Assembly (NCBI RefSeq): GCF_020360975.1 | Contig: NW_025408667.1 | Span: 11,718,001-11,782,000 of the forward strand | From: Hirsutella rhossiliensis | Lineage: Eukaryota; Ascomycota; Sordariomycetes; Hypocreales; Ophiocordycipitaceae | Reading direction: 5' to 3' | Length of the DNA stretch: 64,000 nucleotides | Translations under genes and position numbers: made by a program | Part shown: piece after piece, positions 1-10,559 of the stretch | Layout: each line of letters begins with the position of its first letter | How positions within the stretch are numbered: the first letter of the stretch is position 1 | Notes under the pieces: model-generated | The model's input: the letters and a program-made list of their open reading frames with translations, nothing else | What the model was told of the DNA's origin: nothing | The model's database searches: none

Positions 1-294
1 GAGTTAGGAACCGCGGGGAGAAGGGAGGGGGTCTGTCCCGGACAAGCACTGCCGCGTTGTCCCCGAGTTATAAAGACTATAAGGTTGCTGGAGACAGACC
101 GCTGGTAGGAAGAATGGCGATACGGCGGAACGCCATCGCCGGGAAGCAAGGCAATCCCAGCGTATATCGCGAGCGAAAGCTTCCCTATCCATCGTACGGT
201 TGCAGAGCCTAGCCGTCAAGAAAGCACCAGCATGGGGGAGAATCCTAGCCGCGAGGCTAGGTTGGTGGCAAGAGGGTGCGAAATAGCGACGGTG

Positions 295-1398
295 GCAGCG
301 GCCGCTGCTGCGACGAGGAGCATTACGGCGGGGAGACTGAGTGCAACGGACGAAGGGCCGAAGCGGGCCTCGGACCATGAAAGCCAAGCTAATACGGTAC
401 CTAGGTTCCGGCCTATCGAAGCCAAGCAGGCAACGCTGGCTGAGGAGGCCTCACGAAGAGAACAAGCAGAGGCACTCAAAAGAGCGTTGCCCAAGGGAAG
501 TCGGCGAGGCGGTTGGCCGCGGGAAAAGACGACGCACGTCAATGGCGCCTCCTCGAAGGGAGGGCGGGCGCGACGCTCAGAAGCGATAAACGCGCGTGAT
601 AGGTGTCCAAGCATAGAAGCAGACGCTGCCACAATAGGGTCGGTAGTTGCTGAGCCGGCTAGGCGGGGTCTTACGCCGTCCGTTGGCGCTGTGTTGGAGG
701 GAGCGGCCGACAACCTCGTACCGCAGCGGCACACGTTGGCGAAGGAGATGAGGGCTAGGAGTGGCGAGAGAGGCGCACCAGGCATAGTTGCTCTGCAAGC
801 ACCACCCGCCCCAGGGGTCTTGGTTGGGCGAAACGAATGCCTAAGCGGCAGGGATCTTCCGTCGCGGCCGGAGGTGGCCACGAGATCGTTCGGCCTGGGC
901 AACTCATCGGTGGCGTACGGATGACTCTGAAGGGTCTTGTTAGGCGGACAACTGGTGCCGGGGAACAGAGGAGGGAGACCGACAAGCAGGATGGGATTTC
1001 GGCTGGGAGAGGCGAGCCTGCAGTCGCCCCGGCCCATCCAGCCCAAAGGGATCAGGGACGTGGCCGGGCACAATCGTCCTTCTGGCGAGGCCGGGTCGTG
1101 CATCGGGGCAGCGGCCGCTGCTACGAGGAGGAATACTGCGAAGGCGAGACCGAGCGCGACGGACGAAGGACCGAAGCGGGCGTTGGGCCGCGAAAGTCAA
1201 GCGGGCCCGGCACCTGGGTTGCGGCCTATCGAGGCGAAGCAAGCGCCGATGTCCGGGGAGGTCTCAGGAGGAGAGCAAGCGGAAGCACCCGAAAGAGCGT
1301 CGCCTCAGGGAAGTCGGCGAGGCAGTTGGTCGCGAAAAAATACGGCGCGCGTTGATGGTGCCTCTGCAAAGGGAGAGGCAGCGCGACGTTTAACAAGA
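295..1398 (+). repeat. Imperfect ~810-bp direct duplication
   Basis: Bases 300-595 and 1111-1398 are two diverged copies of one sequence, with landmarks GGCCGCTGCT, GACGAAGG(G/A)CCGAAGCGGG, CGGCCTATCGA and GGGAAGTCGGCGAGGC in the same order and at nearly the same spacing. The same plus-strand frame is open in both copies and gives matching peptides (SATDEGPKRA; RPIEAKQA; EQAEA; GSRRG). That suggests the sequence was, or is, translated. It is GC-rich and both strands are open, so openness alone means little; the matched frame is the stronger argument. It may be the 5' part of the Helitron that follows. Confidence 0.55.
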
Positions 1399-2175
1399 TC
1401 TCGGCCAGAGGACGTAAGCCAGCGCTTGCCGCAACAACCCATCCAGCCGAAAGGGATCAGGGGCGCGGCCGGACACATACCTCCCTCGGACGAGGGCGGA
1501 TCGTGCGTCCGGGTCGTGGAGGGCGTCCAGAGGGGCACGACTAGAAAGCGAAGGGGTGGTGCGCAGACGAGGCCCAAGGGCCCCGACGGACACTCAAGCC
1601 GCCCAGGAGCACAGGATCGGCCGGCAACCAGTGTCGGGGTTTCGTCTCGAGTTGTCAGGGAGCGCCTCATTAGGCCAATCCAACCTAAAGAAATAAAATA
1701 CAGAGCGGGAGATTTGCAGTCACCCGGACGCCAGGCGGGACAGGGTCGGCCGGCAATCAGGGTCGGGACCTCGCCCAGAGTAGTCGTCAGGGAGTACGTC
1801 GTTCAGCCGATCCAACCGAAAGAGATGGAAGAGGGAGCCGGAGATACACACTCATCCGGACGGTTGCCACCACGGCCATCAGGGGAGGCAGCGGCGGGAG
1901 AACAAGACCGGCCGAGGCGAGACGAGGCTGCGGCAAGATCTTCGCGGCCAGCGGAACAGAGAAAGAGGAACCGGCAACCCGACCGAGACGAGCCACTGAC
2001 GAAACGTACTCGAGGCGGCCAATCTAGGAGGTGGGGATGGAGCAGGAGATGTGCAGTCATCCGGACGGCTGCCACCACGGCCACCACGCCAGGCAGGACG
2101 GAATCGGCCGGCAACCAGGGTCGGGATCTCGTCTCGAGTTGTCGGGGAGTCCCTCGTTCGGCCAATCCAACCTAG
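937..2175 (+). CDS. Repeat-rich open frame upstream of the Helitron, 412 aa
   Basis: A long plus-strand frame in GC-rich DNA, rich in Arg, Gly, Ala, Pro and Gln. It carries several diverged copies of a peptide of the type QPIQPKE(I/M)..GAGD..SSGR. No known domain is visible. The frame continues with a shift into 2187-2741, which has the same kind of low-complexity text and leads into the zinc-binding N-terminus of the Helitron protein, so it may be a disordered N-terminal extension of that protein. The minus strand is also largely open across the region, so non-coding repeat DNA remains possible. No start context or intron supports an independent gene. Confidence 0.3.
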   Translation: MLGGQLVPGNRGGRPTSRMGFRLGEASLQSPRPIQPKGIRDVAGHNRPSGEAGSCIGAAAAATRRNTAKARPSATDEGPKRALGRESQAGPAPGLRPIEAKQAPMSGEVSGGEQAEAPERASPQGSRRGSWSRKNTARVDGASAKGEAARRLTRSRPEDVSQRLPQQPIQPKGIRGAAGHIPPSDEGGSCVRVVEGVQRGTTRKRRGGAQTRPKGPDGHSSRPGAQDRPATSVGVSSRVVRERLIRPIQPKEIKYRAGDLQSPGRQAGQGRPAIRVGTSPRVVVREYVVQPIQPKEMEEGAGDTHSSGRLPPRPSGEAAAGEQDRPRRDEAAARSSRPAEQRKRNRQPDRDEPLTKRTRGGQSRRWGWSRRCAVIRTAATTATTPGRTESAGNQGRDLVSSCRGVPRSANPT

Positions 2176-2345
2176 AGAAATAGAAGATGGGACAGGAGAT
2201 TTGCAGCGATGCGGACGCCAGGCGGGACCGGGTCGGCCGGCAACCAGTGTCGGGACTTGGCCCGGAGTCGTCAGGGCATCCCCCCTCCAGCCAATCGAAG
2301 CTAGAGATGGAGGATGGAGCCGGATATTTGCAGTCATCCGGACAG
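1036..2345 (+). repeat. Degenerate tandem/interspersed repeat, ~7 units
   Basis: A unit beginning CCAATCCAACC(T/G)A(A/G)AGA or CCATCCAGCC(C/G)AAAGG and ending near CAGTCATCCGGACG recurs at about 1036, 1440, 1675, 1807, 2025 (3' half), 2162 and 2291. Neighbouring units are about 130 bp apart where complete. Between units lie shared segments such as GGTCGGCCGGCAA and GCGAGACGAGGC(A/T)GCGGCAA. It is a decayed minisatellite directly upstream of the Helitron coding region. Confidence 0.6.
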
Positions 2346-2620
2346 TTGACACCACGGCCATCACGTCAGGCGGCGGCGGGAGAACAAGATCGGCCGAGGC
2401 GAGACGAGGCAGCGGCAATATCTGCGCAGCCCGTGGAACAGAGAAAGAGGAACCGCCTGCCCGACCGAGACCAGCCCCAGGCGAAACGTAGTCGAGGCGG
2501 CCATCGGAGGCAGAGGAGCCGTGAGTCACAGGCGGAGGATTTGGCCGGCGTCTTACGTCACCTTGGGAGGAATTCGCCGCGAAGGAGAGGCTGTCCAACG
2601 AGCAAACGTGGTGCACACCA

Positions 2621-3569
2621 GTGCCGCACGAGAGGAAGGTATCAACGGTGCGGAGCTTCTACCGGGCGTTCCACGACGTGGACACGCTGCCGATACGGAC
2701 GTGCATGCTGTGCTACCGGAAGCGCACGAGAAAAGAGCTGAGGGAGGTGGCATGGGACCAGTGGTTGTCAAGTCCTATCCCTAAGGCTGGGTGGTCGCCA
2801 TTTGCGTGCCGGAGTTGCTTCCGCGAGGGCGAGCCTGTCCCGGTTTGCGCAGAGTGTTCTCGACGCTTGGCGTGCGGTGTGCTGTCGCCAGCGGCGCAGC
2901 TTCATAGACGTCTCGGTTGTGAGCACACGTTCCCGGATGAGCTCAAGGGCCTGACGCCGGTGGAGGAGAAGCTGATCGCGCTGAACTCGTGCTACGGATT
3001 CGTAACCAGGTACAACGTCTCAGGCGGCCAGAAGCAGACGCTAAGGTATCCCAAGCACGTCAAGGGCCACATCACGGTGTTCCCAAACAACGTACAAGAG
3101 CTGGCGACGGACGTGCTGCCGCACCCCTCTCTTCCAGGTAATGGACGAGATCCACGTCTCGTGGCAGGGGGCGCTAAGGCCGACACCGAGCGATCTGTCG
3201 AGTCTCCTATCGGTGAGGCGGCGAGTCGTCGAGAGAGCCCTTGTCTGGTTGAAGAGGAACAACCCCCACTACGCCGCGATCGAGATCGACGCGGCAGAGA
3301 TGGAGAGCTGGGGGAGACCCGGCCCACGGGGTGCCGCCGTTGGTGTACGAGCGCCTGGAGCGGAACGAGCCGTCGGCGTGGGAGAAGACGCGGACGGCGC
3401 ACGTCGTGCCGCCCACGGAGCGGGCCATGGACGACGAGGGGGCGGTGGAGATCGAAGAAGTCCTCGCCATGCTCAACCAAGGGGAAAGCACGACGAGTCG
3501 CGAGGCCGGCGAGCCAGAGGCAAGCGAGGTGGACGAGGTGCGTGGTCAGAGCTGCGGCGAGGCCGATGA
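2621..3569 (+). pseudogene. Helitron protein, N-terminal Cys-rich and DUF6570-like part
   Basis: From 2621 the frame gives Cys pairs (CMLCYRK; CRSC; CAEC) typical of the zinc-binding start of fungal Helitron proteins. Next comes LTPVEEKLIALNSCYGF and a KGHITVFPNNVQEL segment near 3058-3105, which match the DUF6570 module found ahead of Helitron_like_N. A one-base shift near 3130 moves the frame to 3141-3569, where MDEIHVSWQG and an RALVWLKRNNPHY block continue the same module. A further shift leads to PPLVYERLERNEPS near 3330. The module is thought to help DNA binding in Helitrons; here it is identified from motifs only. Confidence 0.7.
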
Positions 3570-3966
3570 TAATGCGAAGACGGTCAACGAGGTGACCTCG
3601 TCAGGGATGTTTGCGTTGGACGGACCGCCCGACGTGGCCGACGTCGACAAGCTGCGGTTCGCATGCGATTCCGTTCGCCAAGGCGCAGCCGACGACGGTA
3701 CGGGCCCGAGGACGTGGGTCGAATCCTCGGCAAGGGCAGCCGGGGCACGTCGATGGCCCTGAACCATTCATCCATGTCCGCCGCGGGGATGAATTCGCCG
3801 ACTCGTTCGAAGCTTCTTTCTTCGCAAAGACCTTTCCCACGCTATTACCATTCGGTGTCGGAGGGCCGCGGCCGGTCGAGGAAGCAAGCTCGCAGTTGGG
3901 CAGAGGCTCGGTCAACACGCGCGCGGCGGCGGAGGCGGGGGGCAGGACCTCCTGTCATCCCGGAAC

Positions 3967-5870
3967 ATGAGCCTTCGTACGTGGGCCGACACGGTGTTGC
4001 GACGCCACGGCGGCCGGTTCGCGACGCACCACATCTTCGCATTCCTCGTCTTCAACATGGGCGTGCGGTCGAGGAACCGCCGCGTCAGCATGCTGAGCGT
4101 GACGAGGAAGAACTTCCGCAAGGTGGAGCGCATCGTACGGTCGCTGACCGCAGACGGGTTAGCGGCAGCTAGAGCCGAGCTGGAGAGCACAGGCAAGACG
4201 ACCGACGACGGCGTGAAAGAGCTTCTCAGGAGCCTCTCGCTCTATGGCTATCGTCAGCCCATGTCGAGAGAGCTCCGTCTCAGTATGCGGCACAAGATCC
4301 TGGCGCTCATCGTCCGCTACGGCGTGCCTGCGATCTGGTTCACGATCAACCCAAACGACATCACGAACCCGGTGAAGCTCCGACTGGCAGCGTACCGCAC
4401 GCGCGACCCTGAGGCGGCCGAGGAGTTCCTGCGGAGCCTCGATATGTCGTTCAAACGGGTGAGGCTGTCCGTCTCCGACCCGATGAGCTCAGCCATGTTC
4501 TTCCACCGGGAGATGACGCTGTTCTTCGAGCATTACGTAAATGCAGGGGAGTCGGTGTTCGGGCGCATCGGCCACTACTACGGTGCCGTGGAGACCAACG
4601 AACGAGGATCCCTTCACGTCCACGGGCTGCTCTGGTTACACGGAAACGCGCACCTGAGCTCCATGCTTTCCGACGCCCACGGGGAGGAGCAGGCGGCGTA
4701 CCGTGAGCGAATCATCCGCTATGTCGATAGCGTCTTCTGTGAGGTAGGTAACAGCAAGGGGCGTTGCTGTCATGGGCCGAGAAGACGCAGGCTGACGCGG
4801 AAGGCAGGACTTGGACCAGGAAGGCTTCTGCGCCGTGCAGGCGGAGCGTTCGGTGACGTCTGACGTCTCATCCCTGCTGGACAGTGCCGAGCAGTTCTCG
4901 GCCGGATTCGAAGAGGAAGCCAACTTCTGCGCCGGCGCGACGCAGATCCACACCCACAGCCCGACATGCGTCAAGTACTCCCTGGGCAACAAGGGGCGAA
5001 GGGGCGACCTCTGTCGCTTCAAGGCGCCATGGAAGCTGGTCGAGGAGACGACGCTCACAGGACGGCGTGCTGCGGATCCGCAGGACGCATCCCATGGTGA
5101 ATCGGTGGAACAAGGCCATCGCCGTGGGCTCCGCCACAACCACGACATCTCCTTCATAGCGACGCAGCGGAAGACCATGGCTCTCGTCTATTACGTGACG
5201 AATTACGCGACCAAGGTAGAGGACCCGACGTGGAAGCGCGTCGCCGCGGCCGCGGAACTGCTGCCCGTCGTCGCAGCAGGTGGCCAGCCGGGTGCCAGGG
5301 AGGATGCCGGAAATGGCGTCGTCGGCGGCGACGACGGAACCAAGAATAATAAGACGCGGCAGTTTCTGATGAGAGTGGCGAACAGGATATTCACGGAGCG
5401 CGCCCTGTCGCAAGTCGAGGTCGTCGCCCATCTCCTGGGATACCCGAGCGAGTTCACGAGCAGCAGCGCCTGGGCGTACCTGAACGTGTCGGTGCTCTAC
5501 TGGCACGTCTCCAGGCGCTGGCGACACCTTCGGCAGGAGAGCGGCACCGCGGTCGCAGACGTGTCCGTGGACGAGTCGGTCGCCGTGGAGGAAGCAGGCG
5601 AGAGGATCAGCTTCGCCGAGGCGTACCATCATCGCGGACACGTCCTACGAGGCTTGTGCCTATATGACTATGTTTCGCTCGTCAGGCTCCAACGCGTCGG
5701 CAAGGACGGGTGCTCCGGTGCCTGGGAGAGGTGCCTTTCGAGAGCGGCTGGGTGGCCGGCAAAGACTGGGTGCAGGTATTGAGGCGGCCAGGAAAGCACG
5801 CCGTCGTCTGCCTTGACGGCCACCTTAGCAAGGATTTCGAGCAAGACGACGAGGAACAATGCCACCGCCG
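3967..5870 (+). pseudogene. Helitron Rep domain (HUH endonuclease)
   Basis: The frame from 3967 matches Helitron_like_N: SLRTWADTVLRRHGGRFATH, VPAIWFTINPND, then RGSLHVHGLLWLHGN, whose HVH at 4615-4623 is the metal-binding HUH motif of rolling-circle nucleases. After a shift near 4800 the frame 4811-5782 carries YYVTNYATK (5189-5215), the position of the catalytic tyrosines, and a SFAEAY..RGHVLRGLCLYDYVSLV block (about 5610-5680). The last exon part runs to the intron donor at 5871. Role: nicking and strand transfer at element ends. At least two small frameshifts break it as read. Confidence 0.8.
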
Positions 5871-5940
5871 GTAAGTAGGTGCGGTGGATGGCCGGTCGAA
5901 AAGCGGTCCCAACGCGCGGTGACTAACCGTGCCGCTACAG
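5871..5940 (+). other. Spliceosomal intron in the Helitron gene
   Basis: Donor GTAAGT at 5871, branch-point-like TGACTAAC near 5919-5926 and acceptor CTACAG ending at 5940 give a 70-nt intron. The upstream text (SKDFEQDDEEQCHRR) joins to QHLALFAPWRPF downstream, a conserved Helitron segment between Rep and helicase. Confidence 0.75.
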
Positions 5941-8384
5941 AGCAGCCGTGCAGCATCTTGCCCTATTCGCGCCGTGGAGACCTTTCTTAGCGAAGAGCGA
6001 GGCGACATCAACGAGATATGGAGGCGCGCACGAGAGCGGCTTCCGCCAAGAACCTCGTGCCTCGTCGATAACGTTCAACTACTCCGGCGGTCCGCCGAGG
6101 ACGCAAAGCGAGACGCCAAGCAATGGGCAGCGTCGTCCGGCGACGGGGATCCGGCCGGCGCACCTGGCGATTGGGGGAGGATGGGGAGGGCCGGGCGAGG
6201 CGGACCGCGAGGCGGGATCCGCGTACCAGTCCGACAACGTCGGAAACGCAACGCGACTGATCGATGTCGTTAGAAGCGCGACCGGCGCGAACCAGATCAC
6301 GGCGGGTCGCGGGAGCTTTCGGGAATGATGCAGCAGCTCTCCCGCTTCCAGCAATCAGCGCTAGCCTCGACGGCCGAGCTCCGGGCCACCGTCGTGACCG
6401 AACGGGGTGGGGCACATCAACATGCCCGGGCAGGTGTTCTCCGGGGCTGCAGTGCCGCCGCAGGATCAGGTCAAGGCCATCAAGTCGCAGCAGACATGCG
6501 CCTCCAGAGAGAGGTGAAGATGATCCAGGGCATACAAAGCATGGCCCCGGCCCACGGTACCGATCGCGGCGCAGCGGAGCGGAGCGTGCTCGCCGGCTTC
6601 GGGGAGGAAGACGTCCAGGTGACGCGAGTGGAAACCGAGGAGAGGGCAGGTAACGCGGAGGCCGGCATGGAAGTCCGCCTCGGCCCATCCACCTCCTTTC
6701 ACGAGGCCGGGAAAGACTTGACAAGACGATTGACGCTAAACAAGAAGCAGGCGATTGCCTTCTCCATAATATGCCGCCACCTGGACTCGATGCGGCAAGG
6801 AGACGGAGGCGACGTCAGCCAGCTCTGTCAGTTCGTCGGCGGCGAGGGCGGCACCGGCAAGTCGCGCGTCATCGAAGCACTCGTGGGCCTCTTCGCCGCG
6901 AAGGACCTCTCGCATCGCCTGCTGATCACGGCGACGTCGGGGACCGCCGCCGCGCGGTCAACGGCATCACCATCCACTCGGCCTGCGGCTTCACCAAGGA
7001 CCAAGGGCCGGGCGCGAACACGGCGAGGACGTCGACGGCGTGCGGTTGCCGAGGCAGGCGGAGCGGTTCGTCAACGGCCAGTCTCGGATGGACTGGCAGG
7101 ATAAGGACATGCTCGTCATCGACGAGGTGAGCATGCTCGGCGCGCGGACGCTGCACGCCGTCAACGAGCGGATCTGCCAGCTGCGGGGATCGCAGCGGGA
7201 CTTCGGCGGGATCCCCATCGTCCTCTTCTGCGGGGACTTCCACCAGTTCCGCCCGGTCCAGGAGAGGTCGATCCTGCTGCCGAGCGCGGCCGTCTCGTGG
7301 GACGAGGACAACTCGTTCAGGGCCGAGCAGCGCCACCAGCACGACAAGGCGCACGCGCTGTGGAGGCGGTTCACGACGGCCGTCATGCTGGACGAGCAGA
7401 TGCGCGCCGCCGGCGACCCGGAGCTGCAGCGGCTGCTGAAGCGGATCCGCGGGGGCGTGCAGGACCACACGGACCTGGATCTCCTCAACTCGAGGTGCCA
7501 CCGGGAAGGCAGGCGGATCCCGTGGGAGACGGGCATCACCGTGGTGACGCCGCTCAACAGGAATCGGTGGAACCTCAACATGGAGGCGAGCCTGGCGTTC
7601 CAGATCCAGCAGCGGTCGACGGTGCGCATCTTCCTCTCGAGCACAAGTGGAAGGACGGCCTGCCGACCGAGGAAGAGGCCATCATGATGCTGAACCAGGG
7701 CGACGACAGCGCGATCCCGGTGCCGGCCGTCTTCATGTTCGTGCCGGGATGCCGGTCGTCGTGAACCACAACACCCACCAGGGGCTGAAGCTGGTGAACG
7801 GTGCTAGCTACACGGCGGTGGAGGTCATCGTCGACAAGGCGCACCCGGGCATCGGATCTCGGCCGACATGACGATCCACTTCGGGCCGCCGGCGGCGATA
7901 ATACTGGGGTCGAAGACGACCAAGGACTTCCACTTCGTCGGGATGCCGCCCGGCACGATCCTGCTGACGCCCAGGCGTCAGGGTCCAGTGTCAACGGAAG
8001 CGACCGTGGCAGCAGAACGACGTCAGCCGAAAGGGCCTGCCGTGCGCCGCCGCTTTCGCGTGCACGGATTACAAGGTGCAGGGGGGGACGCTGGAGCGCG
8101 TGGCGCTCGAGCTGCGGGGGACGAGGACGACAAACGTCGGCGGACGCGCCGTCCCGTCGCAGTGCGACCCGTACAGCCTATACGTGCAGCTGTCACGGTG
8201 CCCGACGCTGGACGGCATCATGCTCGTGTCGAAAGTGCGAGAGAGAGACCTAGTGGGAAACCGGGTCCCCGGGGAGATGACCGCCGCACAAGCGAGGCTG
8301 GAGGAACTGAGCGATAGAACTGTTCGGGAAGCGATGTGCAACAGGCTCGGTGAGAGCGCGGGGGACAGAGACGGTGAGCAGTAG
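5941..8384 (+). pseudogene. Helitron helicase domain (Pif1/RecD-like)
   Basis: After the intron come QHLALFAPWRPF and LVDNVQLLRRSAEDAKRDA (about 6060-6120), the usual Rep-helicase linker. The helicase follows: LNKKQAIAFSIICRHLD, Walker A in GGEGGTGKSR (about 6840-6870), ATSGTAA, then after a shift HSACGF (near 6975), Walker B in LVIDEVSML (about 7110-7137), CGDFHQFRPV (near 7230) and, near the C-terminus, KVQGGTLERV-like text (about 8075) with YVQLSRCPTLDGI (about 8180-8215). It would unwind DNA during rolling-circle transposition. Frameshifts occur near 6945, 7030, 7640, 7740 and 8070, all by one or two bases. Confidence 0.8.
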
Positions 8385-8425
8385 GTAACTTAACCCAAGA
8401 GGGCGCGACACCAATAACTTAGCTA

Positions 8426-8719
8426 TGCCCCACCCCCGACCCTTGCAAGGACTTCATTACTAATGGGAAAATTGGGTCAGGGCGACCGGTGGAGCAGGCG
8501 GCACAAGCGAATGGGAAGGGGGGTTTTCAACGGGCCAGAAGCGAAAGCGGTTTATTATTCTGGGCAATCAGAAGTCTCAGGGCACGGACAAGCGAATCAG
8601 ATGCCCCAGGACATGACAAACAGAAGGCGAAAGGCCCAACCGAAGGCGAAATGACCGTAGCCAATCGACCGAGCGAATCAGAAGCGGGGATTTCGAGGGG
8701 CAAAACCGGGGGTGGGGCA
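8426..8719. mobile_element. MITE, 294 bp, TA target duplication
   Basis: A 13-bp perfect terminal inverted repeat, TGCCCCACCCCCG at 8426 and CGGGGGTGGGGCA ending at 8719, is flanked by TA on both sides (8424-8425, 8720-8721). The interior has no transposase. Twelve bases of the repeat (TGCCCCACCCCC) are shared with the ends of pogo-type family A (11437-13617, 56802-58982), the likely source of transposase. It lies 40 bp after the Helitron stop codon. Confidence 0.8.
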
Positions 8720-8721
8720 TA

Positions 8722-8955
8722 AAGTCCTTTCGTTCCTCAAGGCACCTTTCGTCACTCGTTCCTCGTTCCTCAAGGCATGGCGATTTTTGTTTCTCCCCGG
8801 GGAGGAACCCTAAGAACCTTTCGTCACTCGTTCCTCGTTCCTCAAGGCAAGGCACTCGTTCCTCGTTCCTCAAGGCAAGGCATGGCGAATTTTGTTTCTC
8901 CCCGGGGAGGAACCCTAAGAACCTTTCGTCACTCGTTCCTCGTTCCTCAAGGCAC
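8722..8955. repeat. Tandem ~105-bp repeat, two units
   Basis: Bases 8776-8880 and 8881-8955 are near-identical units containing ATGGCGAWTTTTGTTTCTCC, CCGGGGAGGAACC and AACCTTTCGTCACTCGTTCC, separated by runs of CGTTCCTCAAGGCA. A diverged inverted relative lies at about 59605-59706. Function unknown; perhaps the end of an uncharacterised element. Confidence 0.6.
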
Positions 8956-9442
8956 CACGTAAGTCATCTACGTCAGCAACGTCAGCTCCATCTCCCCGAT
9001 CGAATAGCTCTTCTAGCTATGAGATCGATAGTTCAGTCTCTCGAGGTCCCCGAGCCAGTAATAGTTATGCCGGACTCCTCAAAGGGTCCCCGTTCGAATA
9101 GGAGATCCTCCGGACCCCTCAGTGGTCTAGGAAGAAGAAACAACAGTTTGCAGACTTCCCTTCTTACCTGGTTTCAAGCTGTATTACCTAGAGAGACCTA
9201 GAGACCTCAACTCGTTCGGACCTTCTTCTCGACATCAGGAGCTCCGCCCCTTTCCTGGGTTTTCTCTGGAGTGCTGCTATTCGCACAAACCAAAAACCTA
9301 TTCGCACCTTTCCCCTTAGCGTCGGTCCAACGCCAGGCCCCGCCACCTAATTTGTATATGTATCCCTGGGTACCAGGATGACCTCCCTAAGTCACTGCAG
9401 ACCACGCATGGCATACATCTAGGCACGCACATTAGGCTAATA
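8956..9442. other. No recognisable gene
   Basis: Short open frames only. No tRNA, terminal repeat or domain was recognised in this stretch. Confidence 0.5.
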
Positions 9443-9778
9443 TTGTCGGAAAAACGCGGTTGTCAGATATATGTGTTAATTGCAGCGCACCTGTCGGAGC
9501 GCGTTCCACTTTTGCCTGCGTGGCGCAATGGTCTTCGCGACAAATATAGTGCTCTAATTCGCATGGAAAACACATCTTCACTACGGAGGAACATTTCAAA
9601 AGTTCTTGCTGACGCTAAAAGAACCCCTGTACGCAAAAGAAAAGGGAAGAACCCCGTACATGAAATTGACCTCAATCGTCCTCAATCGATTCTATTTTAC
9701 CAAAATGAAGACCGATATTGCAACCCGGGCATTAATTATGACGTGAAAGGCGCCTTGCAGCGGCAAATCGTCGGCTGA
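9443..9778 (+). CDS. Hypothetical 111-aa frame
   Basis: An open frame with balanced composition and a basic patch (RKRKGKNP) but no domain that I recognise. It ends a few bases before the LINE fragment that follows on the other strand. It could be a fragment of a transposon or a chance frame; there is no intron or promoter support. Confidence 0.2.
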   Translation: MSEKRGCQIYVLIAAHLSERVPLLPAWRNGLRDKYSALIRMENTSSLRRNISKVLADAKRTPVRKRKGKNPVHEIDLNRPQSILFYQNEDRYCNPGINYDVKGALQRQIVG

Positions 9779-9784
9779 GATAGC

Positions 9785-10126
9785 TTATTTGACTGGCATT
9801 TCACCTCGTACGAACTCGTCTTTGTCTGGCTTCTTCAGTGGGACAATTTTCGCGTTTTTCCATTGGCGAGGTACCACGCCGTCTCGGAGAGATGCATCGA
9901 AGAGAGCAAATATCCGATCCTTTGCCACCGGCCAAAGTTGCCTCCATACCGCTGTCGGAAGTTCATCTCCTCCGGGTGCTTTCCACGGTTTCGCTGTCAT
10001 GACCTTTTCCTCGACCTCTCCCAAAGTCAACTCGGGCATGGGTACCGCTTTCCGCTGTGGTCGCACCCCCTCATCCTCGATTCTCGCAGGCAAGGGTGGA
10101 AAGAAGGTACTGAGCAGCTCGTCCAC
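9785..10126 (-). pseudogene. LINE (Tad1-like) reverse transcriptase fragment
   Basis: The minus-strand frame holds KPWKAPGGDELPTAVWRQ and RQWKNAKIVPLKKPDKDEF, the conserved linker between endonuclease and reverse transcriptase in Tad1/I-type non-LTR elements. Only about 110 codons remain. The polymerase core downstream is absent, so this is a dead scrap. Confidence 0.75.
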
Positions 10127-10559
10127 CTGGTCTGTTAGGGCAATGTTCCTCTACTGTATCGATACCTGACTCAAGTCCCTGTGTCTGACCTGCCTCTTTC
10201 ACTAGGGTTTACATGTGCGTGGATTTGACTGTCAGTCTGCTCCCTCTGACAGATCCGTTGGACAACGCGCGTTGGCCACGATCAATATGGTAGCAATGGT
10301 GTCACACACTTGGGAGGAAAACCGTAGGCAAAAGAATGCTTGATTCCTTCTATCTAATGAGTGACCGTGGTCGGAAATTTATACCTGTACTGGTTGGTGC
10401 CGTTGGCCGCAGGCATCTGAGACATAGCAAGCAGAAGCGTAGTCGCGTGAAGTTATTCCCACCACGCCACGATGGCACGAATCATCAGTGGTGCTGTTAA
10501 CGGTCGACGTGACGAGCGGCTTGAAATTGACAGGTTGCCCGAAGCCATTTGAGGCCCGT
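10127..10559. other. No recognisable gene
   Basis: Mixed-composition DNA between the LINE scrap and the GC-rich tandem repeat. Nothing recognised on either strand. Confidence 0.5.

Larger units (their letters stand above)
2187..8384 (+). mobile_element. Helitron (rolling-circle DNA transposon), coding region
   Basis: Three modules of a Helitron protein follow each other on the plus strand: a Cys-rich/DUF6570 segment (about 2.6-3.5 kb), a Helitron_like_N Rep domain with an HVH (HUH) motif at 4615-4623 and a YVTNY motif near 5192-5206, and a Pif1/RecD-type helicase with Walker A near 6840-6865 and DEVSM near 7117. The boundaries given are those of the coding region. The 5'-TC and 3'-CTRR ends could not be placed with confidence, and a MITE sits 40 bp after the last codon. 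Several single-base frameshifts interrupt the frame, so this copy is non-autonomous as read or carries assembly errors. Confidence 0.85.

Noticed and set aside
216..1103. A 295-aa minus-strand gene
   Set aside because: Antisense to the frame-conserved repeat; low-complexity GC-rich text without domain, expected when both strands of GC-rich DNA are open.
4868..5641. A 257-aa minus-strand frame
   Set aside because: Antisense of the Helitron Rep region; no domain.
6926..7644. Minus-strand frames of 191 and 217 aa
   Set aside because: Exact antisense of the Helitron helicase, with typical mirror composition.
8444..8462. Helitron 3' terminus (CTAA followed by T at 8459-8462)
   Set aside because: It lies inside the MITE with its own TA-flanked ends and lacks the expected GC-rich hairpin.
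8722..8955. CRISPR-like array
   Set aside because: Only two long units with no unique spacers, in a eukaryotic genome; a simple tandem repeat.
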